From Eukaryota sp. TZLM1-RC (Eukaryota > Metamonada: BaSk clade): DNA of 64,000 bases. Position numbers and translations under genes: made by a program. This document shows positions 43,144 to 52,289 of the stretch, piece after piece (the first letter of the stretch is position 1; the number at the start of each line of letters is the position of its first letter). The stretch is from assembly GCA_040285825.1 (NCBI GenBank), contig JAUPSS010000004.1, positions 4,657,658 to 4,721,657 on the forward strand, read 5' to 3'. Below the pieces are notes generated by a model. The model was not told the origin of the DNA. It searched no databases and saw only the letters and a program-made list of their open reading frames with translations.

Positions 43144-43698
43144 CAGATTTAGATGTGTGATCGTTTTTAGACAAGTTTAATGAGTAATTAATTTCTTGGT
43201 AAAAATTGTTCTCTCAGCTTTTGAACTATTCTCATAACCATCAGAAGGTTTATGTTTAACAATTTCTATTCGTCATTTTAATGAAATTAATCATGTTCAT
43301 TATAGAATCAGTATCCATCAAAAAATAAAGTGTTGATGCCAGTCTTCTTTGAGAGAATGGAAAACTAGAGCAGCGTTCTTCTTCCTCCGTAATTTTGGCA
43401 TTGTAGAAAGGACAAAGATAAATTTCATTCTTTCATGACAAAATTTTAGCTAATGAGACTTTGGACACTCCCAGTCAATAATAGAACAATTCTGAAAGAT
43501 GCCAAAAAGTATTTAAATATAATTGATGATACCGTAATATTTCATATCATAAGAGAGTTTATTTATTTTGAAAGTGTTATTGAATTAACCAAAAAAATGA
43601 CAATCATGTAGAAATTAGTGTAACCTCTATTATTAATTAACTAAGATATAATAAATAGTCTTCATAAAACAGTCGTATTACTTGTGCAATTTTATTAG

Positions 43699-44291
43699 CT
43701 AATGGCGCTTACCCTGCCGATGATGATGGTGCTGCTGTTGTTCTCCTGGTAACAAACCATTCAACTTTATAAACATATCTACATCATTGAAGTTTTTACC
43801 TTCGGATCGTTCCTGTAATAGCTCCGCATCAGCCTCTTCAGAGATCTAAGATAAATAGATAAGTTCTTCTTCATACTTGTTTGTCTACAAACCAAATGAG
43901 GAAGAATTCTGTCATTGGATCCTGCTTGCTCTTGGCCAAGTTCACCAAATTGTTGATATTTTTGGTAGATTGTTCTTCCAATTCCTGAACATGTTGAAAA
44001 GTCTCATGTGGCGAAGAAATGCGAAGAGGCAGGGGATCAATACCAGAAAACTCCATGTTTTCCCTAAGATGAATAGAAAACGATGTCAACAAACCCACGA
44101 TCTAACAAATATTGTCTGAAACGGAAGAAATGTTCCATCTCTTCGGTAGCATCATGTTTCAAATACGTCGCAATATTGGTAAAATTCTTGCTTTCGTACC
44201 AAGTTGAGTAATTGAGGTAGGTCAACCAGTTACGCAATTCGTTAAAGGCTTGCCCAACAACAGCTTGCTTGATTTCAGGATCGAGTCTCAT
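43699..44291 (-). CDS. ferritin, bacterial FtnA-like, with two 31-nt introns
   Basis: Exons 44095-44291, 43877-44063 and 43699-43845 join to 176 aa. Ferritin oxidises Fe(II) and stores Fe(III) in a 24-subunit shell. All di-iron residues expected are present: Glu18 (FNEL), Tyr25, Glu50/Glu51 and His54 (TEEMEH), Glu95, and Gln128 with Glu131/132 (WFVDKQISEE). The spacing and the WFV..Q..EE helix are those of prokaryotic FtnA rather than animal H-chain, each residue offset by one from E. coli FtnA numbering. The C-terminus carries an unusual QQQHHHH run. Without splicing the protein would break at residue ~66 and again at ~128, so splicing is required. Bacterial-type sequence with host introns suggests an old transfer, by inference. 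Confidence 0.88.
43846..43876 (-). other. 31-nt intron 2 of the ferritin gene
   Basis: Begins GTATGA and ends CTATTTATCTTAG, phase 0. Removing it joins WFVDKQ to ISEEAD, the expected ferritin helix. Confidence 0.88.
44064..44094 (-). other. 31-nt intron 1 of the ferritin gene
   Basis: Begins GTTTGT and ends CTATTCATCTTAG, phase 2. Removing it joins QYLLDRG to ENMEFSGI. The 3' end is nearly identical to that of intron 2. Confidence 0.88.
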
Positions 44292-44602
44292 TTGCTATAG
44301 ACACAAGAATAATGGAAGGTCCACCTCTACTGTTTCCAAGTTTCGTTGACGGATATCTGTTGAATTTTACAAGTGACAAATGTTGATGAGTAGCTGCTGA
44401 ACAGTTTAGAAGATAATAAGCTAGTATAAGCTAGTCTGGTTGGGCTTGTTATGGATTCTACTAGTGTCATTTGAATGTTTTGAATTCTAACATTGATAAA
44501 CTGTCAAAATGTTGAGAATATTGACCTAGTTTTTCTTCTTTTTAAAATTTGAATAAATTAACTTATATATTCAATAAAATCTTATCAAAGACGTAATCAT
44601 CC
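44292..44602. other. intergenic, ferritin promoter side
   Basis: AT-rich spacer between the ferritin start and the right arm. No gene seen. Confidence 0.4.
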
Positions 44603-44685
44603 ATGTTAACCCACCTGAACTCCCAGACGAAGACAGTTTGGAATTGCAAGATAATATGGATGCCCTCTGTGTTGAAGGTGAATAA
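44603..44685 (+). pseudogene. 3' stub of the Cys/His-repeat gene
   Basis: Only the last ~27 codons (PPELPDEDSLELQDNMDALC and on to the stop) and the AATAAA are present. The break at 44603 marks the inner edge of the right arm. Confidence 0.8.
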
Positions 44686-44957
44686 AGTGTTTTGTATAAG
44701 TAATTGTATTCGTAAATCTGCAGAAACTAGACCCTATACAGTGCAAGAATATCACTTTTTTGATGCCTCGCAACTTTTATCCAAACCTTAGCTTTTGTCG
44801 GTCGAAAGAAGTTTTGATTAAGGATACACAAGATTTTAACATACATCGATAGGAGCAATCACCAGTTCATTAAATAGTGATTAAAAGTGAATTAGGATGA
44901 ATGCAAATGAAAATTGATAGTCCAACAGAATTGTTTGGATAATAGGTATTTATTAAA

Positions 44958-45255
44958 AAACTTATAAATCAACATCTAAACAATCCATCTCTCCCAAAAT
45001 AAAACAACAAGATGCAACTCTCTCATAGTGAGATCCAAGAGAAAGCAAAGCATCACAAACCGTCTTCAACATTCCCTTAAAAATAGAAAACACAATTCTA
45101 CTTTGCCAACACAATGGGTTGAGATTTCTGTTGCTTCTTCCCTTTACAATCATTTCCAAATCTGTGAAAAAGGTGTAGCCGTGGGAGCAAGTGAACCAAA
45201 TAGAGAAAACACAAATGGATACAAATTGTATTTTGCATGCTGTTGGGTAGACAAT
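44958..45255 (-). mobile_element. lineage B 3' scrap in the right arm
   Basis: Mirror copy of 38050-38335, ending LDVDL, with one or two base differences. Confidence 0.75.
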
Positions 45256-45316
45256 TTAGTTTAATAGAATTGTTTGGATAGTTATTTGTAATGTTCATTC
45301 AAAAATATAAATCAGA

Positions 45317-45697
45317 ATGAAAACAAATTCTAAAATAATGTTCCACATTACACAATTGGTGAAAGAGCTACCAAAATACGGCATAGAGTATCAGTCATTG
45401 CCAGTGATAACTGCCGAGGAGCTTCAACAACATACTACTCCAGAAAATGGGATATGGACAGTTGTAGGGGGCGTTGTCTTTGACGTTACCTCTTATGTAG
45501 CTAAACATAAAGGTGGAGAGCGTTGCATTACACAGTTCGCTGGATCTGATTGTACTTCCTCTTACGCTATGGTACATGGGTACATTAACGCTCTTAGGCT
45601 TCCAGATTTCAAGGATCGCATTAAGGGTCGCGTTTCTGGCAATATACCACATAATCCATTCTCAAGGATACGTAGAAACCTTATTCCACCGTCTTAG
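45317..45697 (+). CDS. cytochrome-b5-like protein (right copy)
   Basis: 126 aa, same as the left-arm copy except Pro for Ser near residue 112. Heme His64 and His87 kept. Convergent with the 71-aa gene, as in the left arm. Confidence 0.8.
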   Translation: MKTNSKIMFHITQLVKELPKYGIEYQSLPVITAEELQQHTTPENGIWTVVGGVVFDVTSYVAKHKGGERCITQFAGSDCTSSYAMVHGYINALRLPDFKDRIKGRVSGNIPHNPFSRIRRNLIPPS

Positions 45698-45778
45698 AAA
45701 TGCTTGTTATCTGTTAGGGTCCTTTTTTGTTTATGTTTTTAATCAACTATTGAAATTAATTCTATTTATTCAACTCTA

Positions 45779-45994
45779 TTAAATATCCTTTTCTTCTGCA
45801 GTGTGTTTTCTTGTTACATCTGGAGGTGTTAGGCAGACGTGCCTTGTAGGTCTTATGGCACATTCTTCTTCTGGTAATGGAGTAAAGTCATCATCCTTCC
45901 TACGAGTTGCCAAGCACTTTTCTTCCTTCTTTTGCTGTCCTTTGAGCGATTTAGCTTCACTGGCTTGATCAGATTTAAGTCCACGAGATGACAT
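45779..45994 (-). CDS. 71-aa charged hypothetical protein (right copy)
   Basis: Translation identical to the left-arm copy. Its start lies 154 bp from the poly-Asn gene start, so the pair again shares a divergent promoter region. A 4-bp insertion in this spacer distinguishes the arms. Confidence 0.5.
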   Translation of the reverse strand: MSSRGLKSDQASEAKSLKGQQKKEEKCLATRRKDDDFTPLPEEECAIRPTRHVCLTPPDVTRKHTAEEKDI

Positions 45995-46148
45995 TGTATC
46001 AAAAGAGTAGAAAATTGTGTTAAAGTGGTCAAAGTTTGTATTGTTGGTAAAAGATGTCCTCCATATTCTAAAGATTTAATCTACAGTGCCCTCTACAGTG
46101 GCCTTTAAACTTTGAAAATGCATAAATGGTGTCACTTCTGTTCCTACC

Positions 46149-47660
46149 ATGAAGCTTCACCTGCTTGTTCTTTTACTGTGTGCTCTAGCACTCGCTCAAA
46201 ACAATGATGATCAAATCTTCCGACCGCTCTGCGAAAGAGGACTCACTGAGTTGGAAGACACTGTTGATCCTAACTGTGTAGGCCGTGTTATTGAAAGAAG
46301 TGTGTAATTTGCAATTCTAACATTAGGACAACCTGAAAACAACCAAACCAATGACAACAACAACAATAACAACAATAACAACAACAATAACAACCAAAAC
46401 CAAGAAAACGAACTTGTTCAAAACTCTACCGTCTTGGCTGTTGCTGGTTCTCGCTTGTTCCCTCTCCGCTTTGCTGTTATGGTCGATATTCCTGAAGAAT
46501 ACTTGGAAAATGATAACAATAATAACATGGAAACGGCCCAGAACAACAACAACAACAATAACCGAACTGGTGATGTTATGTATCTCCTCGATACCCATGA
46601 ACGCGAAGAGATCGACTTTGAAGACGTTCGCTCCACCACCGCTGACACTGTTGAACAAGTTGGTGAAAATCACGAAGAAGTCCGTCAAGGGTTAGCCACG
46701 TTCAATGATGAAGTTGAAATCCAACAAGAACTCACCGAGGAAGAAGACCAAGTTGCTGAAGCTGTTCGTGACACTGAGGTTCATAATAACAACAACAATA
46801 ACAATAATAATAATAACAATAACAACGGCGAAGCACGTATTCTCGATGCCATTGAACATGTTATTGAAGAAGCTGAATGGGATGATGAAACTCCCAATGT
46901 TATTGTTATTATCACTGAACGTCAACTCAATGATAACAACAACAATAACAACAATAACAATAATAATAACATCCAAAAGAAGCAACAAAACCAACGTAGA
47001 GAAGAAATCCGTAACCTCCTCCAAGAAAACGATGCCCGTGCTGTCTTTACTGTACCTGAAGAACGTGAAGAAGAATACAACCAACTTTCCCAAGACCTTG
47101 AACACAGCGAAGTATATGTTGTTGATGAAGACACTACCTCCGAACAACTTGCTTCTGAACTCGAACGTATTTTAGAAGAAGAAGAAGAAGAGCCTGAAGA
47201 ACCTGTTGATGATGTTGTCATTATTGAGGTTGAAATCGAAAACGAAGTTGAAGGTGTTCATCTTGAAGCTCTTCGCGAAGAGATTGAAGTACATCTTCAG
47301 AACGCTACCGATGCTCCCCGTGTTCCAGTCTTCTTCCACGCCTACACCGAGGAATGTAAAACTATGGCTGAATTTATCACTGAACCAACTGAAGCTTTCA
47401 ATGTTACCATTACTGTTCGCCGTGAAGAAGAAGAAGAGAACGACAATGACAACGACAACAACAATAATAACAACAATAACAACAATAACCAATCTCAAGA
47501 TCTTCGCTTCTACATCATGCGCTGCCCTTGCTTGTCTGTCCCTATTGAACCTAAATGTGGCTTCTTGTTCCCTGGTCATGCTAGAAGGTGTGTTGAAGTG
47601 AATGGTAATGACAATAACAACAACAATAACAACAATAACGGAAACAATGGTAATAACTAG
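46149..47660 (+). CDS. secreted poly-Asn protein, integrin-beta-like layout (right copy)
   Basis: Exons 46149-46299 and 46327-47660 give 494 aa with the same signal peptide and domain order as the left copy. The two proteins differ mainly in the lengths of four Asn tracts and at a few residues (for example GENHEE for GEDHEE, VRREE for VRHEE, SVPIE for SVAIE). Both copies are open end to end, so neither has decayed. The start is the ATG at 46149, which supplies the signal peptide. Secretion is inferred from that peptide and the absence of a later anchor. Confidence 0.7.
46300..46326 (+). other. 27-nt intron in the poly-Asn gene (right copy)
   Basis: Identical to the left-arm intron: GTGTGT start, CTAACATTAG end, phase 1, in-frame TAA if retained. 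Confidence 0.85.
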
Positions 47661-49019
47661 TTTTTGTGTTGAATAAATGCTTTCTCTTTTCTTTCGTCTT
47701 TGATTTTTCGAATATTGTGGTTGTAAATATTTTGTGATGAATTGAAATATTGATGTTGATATGTTTAATTATATTTCTTTTTTGAATCATTCCAACATTG
47801 AGTTGCTATTCAGTTCATTGCACTAAATATGAAGACTGATGTTCTAACTTTAATGTACCTGCAACAAAAAGGACAGAGTAATTTTATATGAATCATTCAA
47901 AACAGCTTTTGTAAAACTTGAAACACAATTTGGCACTTAATTATCCTCACCAAGTTTCTCTGCTAATCTTGGGCAAAAAGGAATACCAGAGGATCCTATA
48001 ATCGGATTGTTGTGTGTTTTGAACTCCCATTTCCAAATGATTTTCCAGCAAATTTGCAGTTACAATATCCTTTTCCACAACTCCTTTTGTTTAAAAAGAT
48101 TACAAAAACAATTTCACAATTGTGGCCAATTAAGAATTAGGACAACACTTTTATGGTAATTTTGACAACTCTATACAATACTGCCTTGTAGATTCATCAA
48201 AAAGAGGCAATCAGTGTTAGAAAAGTTTTAATCGAAACTAGGAAGTAGTGAAAAGTGCATCAAAATGTCTTTATAGTTTTTGAATTCTCACCACAAAAGC
48301 TACTAATTCTATGGTAATTAAGTTGCTTGTATAAGAGCAGCCAGCTCACAAATAGGAACTTTTTGTGAATTTCTCATATGCTGAAGAAGCGATCAAGTTC
48401 CGCTTTATATGCGTCATGGTGTATTTAATCATTAATTTGTAGAATTGCCCATTTTTTAACTTTCACAGAAATCACAACAGAGCAAACCAACAATGACGAT
48501 TATTTTTTATTTTTAGGTGCAACAGTGTCCTTTTTTAAAAAAGAATCCTAGTGTTCGGCTTAAATAATCCGTTGTTTAGATCTGATGACATTATTGAATT
48601 GTCTATTCAACTACTTAGAAAAATTAAATAACTTTTCACACATCTATAATCTAAATCCACAGATATACGAATTGTTTTTATTTGTAATGGGCTCACAGAG
48701 TTTGTAAAAAATGCTCTTAGCGAACCAATGTTTTACACAGATGATCCAAGGTAAAGTTTTGACATATGTTATAACAAAAATGTAAACAATTACGAAGGCA
48801 AAAAAGTGCTTTCAGCTCGAATGCATGGGCGCAATTCAATAAAAAATAAAATGGATTACACTAATACAAAATTAGTATCTTCAACTATTATAGAAACTAT
48901 ACAAGGCTAACAACACCGTATCTCGAGATTGCTACCTTTTGGAATCACTCAATTCAGGCTTGAATTACCATTGCTGTCATTAATCGATCTCCAATCAATG
49001 TTTATATTGATAGAAACAG
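47661..49019. other. noncoding part of the right arm
   Basis: Mirror of 34331-35661. No gene seen. AATAAA follows the poly-Asn stop. Confidence 0.5.
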
Positions 49020-49290
49020 ACCGCTTGTTTTTTTCCGTTTTCTTTAAACGGAAGGCTATCAGTAGAGGCAGTAAATTTTTGGAACGATTTCCAAAAACTG
49101 GTTGAAGAAAAAACTATGCAGAGATTTGATGTTATTTGTGGCGGTCGCGAATTCAATTCGTCATCATTAATAGATTACCTCGGTATTTCATCGAAGAAGA
49201 GAAGCAATGGCGAGAAAACAAGCAGATCAGGATTTTGTAGAGTAAATCTTGGTTCATTGAATTTAGTCCCATTAGTTCTGATTTCACTTT
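49020..49290 (+). mobile_element. lineage A 3' scrap in the right arm
   Basis: Mirror of the scrap at 34030-34330, with extra point changes. Ends at the tagtcccattagt 3' flank typical of lineage A copies. Confidence 0.65.
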
Positions 49291-49376
49291 ATTGAATTTT
49301 GTGATTCAATAGAATTTGAGTTTAATCAAAAATAAATGTTTTCAACATGGAAATATAGTTGAAGCCAAAATTATGT

Positions 49377-49960
49377 TCAGAAAATTGGGTCTAAACGTGA
49401 AAATGGTCAGAAAAAAGGACCAAAACAGCAATTACCACACAAAAAGATTAGCTTTGTCTGTGATTTGTGAAACCAAATAGAAAGAAGGCTAAACATTCCA
49501 AGTGAGAGGTATTTTATTTTATTTTTATCAAGGCTAAACGTGCCCTTTCCATTATGGTAAGTATTACGTCATCATTAGTGTGAATTCATTATTTGTATTA
49601 TTTATTTTGATTTTCTTAACCCAGTTTTTTAAACGTCTTTTATAAATTGTTTCATGGATAATTGTGCACGAAAGCCAACAATATAATTTGCTTCAATCAG
49701 TTGCAGAAAAAATTACAGGTTGACACAAAGATATTGCTCCCTATCCAAATAAATATATTTCATTGTAATGAATCGAGACATTGTGGTAATTGAATGTGTT
49801 GTTTAACTAATTACATTAGTGTTGCTTTTAAATTAGTTGGCTGCCGGTTAGGTTATGTGCCTCAAATTCTGAATGAATTGCAAAGCATTTTGGAGAAAAT
49901 TAAACTTCATTCAATATCTTCTTTAAACTTTAAAAAGGTTTAGAAAAACATACCAATTTT
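49377..49960. other. flank outside the right arm
   Basis: 49383-49430 resembles the reverse complement of the satellite around 29680-29725 (attgggtc...gtgaaaatggtcag). The remainder shows no gene. Confidence 0.4.
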
Positions 49961-51045
49961 AAATTATATTTATTTCACTTGCAAACTTGACAAAAGAACT
50001 CATCACTAATGAAACGAAATTCTTTGAATCAAGATTTCCTCTACAAAATCTTGATTGTCTTGCTGTCTAGCAAAAGCTTCTTTAATTCGATTGAACAACC
50101 GATGCAATCTATAATAATGGCAAATTGAATTCGAGAGCGCCATAAAAAGATATCAAATCTTTTCATTGTTTTTTCCTGAAGCATTTTTTGGAAACCATTC
50201 AAAAAGGTTTCTGCTTCAACTGATAGTCTTCCGTTTATCAAAAATGGAAATGCAATAAAAACAAGTGGTCTATTTCTATCAGCATTAGCTTTTTCGATAT
50301 CTTTGTCATATTTTCTATGTTTTTCTTTAGCTTTAAATTTAAGAGCACTTACAGGATTAAGTTTTCTTCTTTGACCCAAAGTGTCATTTGCAACATTACA
50401 AGAGACAAAGTCAACAACAGCCTCAGAATTCTCAATCCAATCACAGTATACTTCACCTCTATCATCAGAACCAAAATTATTCAATGACAATGTTTCTTTC
50501 AGCAGAGGCTCTTTGATACACGAAATTCTTGCAGTTCGAGCCATATTAAAAACAGTGTCTCTCACAGCATCATGTAATGAAGAACGATAAGTTATCTATT
50601 TAGAACTATTCGTAGCATAACGCAAAGAGCTGAGGTGAATTCGAACAGATACATTTTTCTATCCATACTACTGCCAAGTGCCAAATAGAGCCCATAAGTG
50701 ATTTCTGTTCAATAATTACATTATTTGTGTATAATTTTTTCTTCGAACATGAACCAGAATGTGTAGTGTTATCATAAACACTAGCTCTCTTTCTTTTACT
50801 TTCCTCTACAATCTTAAAAATTGATTAAAATGTATATTAGTTCATTTTTAACATTGGCCTTACATTGAATGTTGGGCCAAATAGAGTCCTTTTCTTCAGA
50901 TGCTCTGTGATAGAGCCCATCGAAATAGAACCCCGCCCAATAGAGCCCCTAAGTAATTTTTGGGGGCTTCAAGGTAGCCCAGGCTCAATTTGGCACTTGG
51001 CAGTAATTGATTAATGGGTATATTCAAATATGATCTCAATTACCA
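49960..51045 (-). mobile_element. lineage A 3' part, split by a MITE
   Basis: 50041-50565 is an open 174-codon stretch of the endonuclease domain (AVRDTVFNMARTARISC, R-G-E-V-Y-C-D-W with Glu in place of the first Asp, VVDF, KEKHRKY). It ends in QTIKIL after a shift from the usual tail. The copy continues to ~50665, is interrupted by the MITE at 50669-51005, and resumes at 51006-51045 (attgattaatgggtatattc). Confidence 0.75.
50669..51005. mobile_element. MITE with ~24-bp terminal inverted repeats
   Basis: Left end TACTGCCAAGTGCCAAAT, right end the reverse complement, with one mismatch in about 24 bp. 337 bp in total with no coding capacity. If the outermost TA on each side is the target duplication, the element starts CTGCCAAG and fits the TA-target habit of Tc1/mariner-type MITEs. 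Internally it has several AATAGAGCCC-like boxes in both halves. It sits inside a lineage A copy whose sequence resumes on the other side. Confidence 0.85.
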
Positions 51046-51319
51046 ATTTTGTTATTCTCAAAATTTGAAGAAAACCGACTTCTTGAAAGTTAATGCTCAT
51101 TCCATAATTTTAGCTTTCTGTTGTTTATTTAACTCAATTGCTTCTTCGCTGATTTGCTGAAGGTCGTTCCAGAAAGGTCAAAAAAACAATATTTTGTTCA
51201 ACAAATTTACGACGTGTTGGCATTTTAAAATGGTCAATTTTATGCCAATAGTCATCTTTGGGCAGTGGAAAAAATTTATTTATGAAATTTAGTGTAGATT
51301 TTCCGAAGAGTGTCACTTG
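51046..51319. other. unassigned spacer between retrotransposon pieces
   Basis: A 60-codon minus-strand open stretch (51134-51316) has no recognisable motif. Probably remnant DNA. Confidence 0.3.
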
Positions 51320-52270
51320 TTAGATTCTAATAACAGTCTATATTTGAATGAATTATCCTCTGAACTGGAAAAACTACCACCCCTAAATGAAACGAATGGT
51401 TTCCTCAATTGACTCAGAAAATTCCGGACCGACCCCTTACAAATTTGAAGTGTTGTTGGAAAAAGCTTCGATTTTGATCTCAAAATTAATCCGAGTAAGG
51501 AACAATTCTGGCTTTTGTAAAACCTTTACATAATGTTGATGACAGTATGGTTTTGCTTCAGTGACAGCCATTCCTCTTGTCTATAATAATCCAGTAAATG
51601 ATTGTGATTGGTCTTTGAATATGAGACTTCGTTCCTTTCTCTGACGTGTACCCTTATTATTGTCTGCTTTATTATCTCTTGGTCGTTTTTATGAAGGAAA
51701 AACTTTTAGTCAATTCTTTTTGGCCGATTAGGGTTATGAAAATTTAGTATCTTAAGTTTGTGGTTTAGTTTCTCGTTGGAATAATGTAAATTCAGTCAAA
51801 AAATATTATTTGACGTGAAATTTTATTTGTGAATATGGACGAAAAATTCTTTTACTCATTTGTTTACTTGTTAACATTTTATTACCTTTAGAAGCAAGGA
51901 TCATAATGTTGTAAGAGTCCAAATATATTGTATGTGCAAGTCTCATAGAATTGAACCGTTTTGGGAACATCTATTGTCAAATCTGTTTGATGCTGAAGAT
52001 GATATTTATAAGAAGAGAGGTGGTGTCATTCTACCTGAATTAGATAGAACATTATGTTAGTGGATGTGCTGTCTAATGACCCTTGTAATGCTTTGAATGA
52101 AAAATAAGCTAATTTTGAAGTCCTTACTACCCTTTCAAATTCTGATAATTTCCAAATTAAAATTTACAGTCATGAAAATGCAATTGTAGTTACTTATTAA
52201 TTCCCTATTTAGTTTACTTGCTTTCACCGCTCTACGATTTCTGGAAGATTTTGAAAAGAGTGCTGGAAAA
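51320..52270 (+). mobile_element. lineage B post-RT region, badly decayed
   Basis: Short matches to the 14.9-17.4 kb element in several frames: ELEKLPPLNETNG, DWSLNMRLRSFL, FDAEDDIYKKRGGVILPE, LSPLYDFWKILK. Many stops and shifts. It runs straight into the lineage D copy at ~52290. Confidence 0.6.
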
Positions 52271-52289
52271 AAACCAATTGAAGTTTTAT

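Larger units (their letters stand above)
42093..43698. other. gene-poor centre of the inverted repeat
   Basis: Contains the hairpin-rich patch 42085-42260, the dispersed repeat 42836-43143 and otherwise AT-rich DNA with no supported gene. Confidence 0.4.
44603..49376 (-). repeat. right arm of the inverted duplication
   Basis: Reverse-complement match to 33945-38690, with the same gene order mirrored. Starts inside the last codons of the Cys/His-repeat gene and ends near a short stretch resembling the 1,082-bp satellite. Confidence 0.95.

Noticed and set aside
33945-49376. Reading the whole inverted structure as a Polinton/Maverick element with long terminal repeats
   Set aside because: Size and a polymerase-B-type exonuclease fit loosely. 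But there is no polymerase palm, integrase, packaging ATPase, protease or capsid frame, the arms are full of host-type genes, and a host gene crosses one inner boundary.
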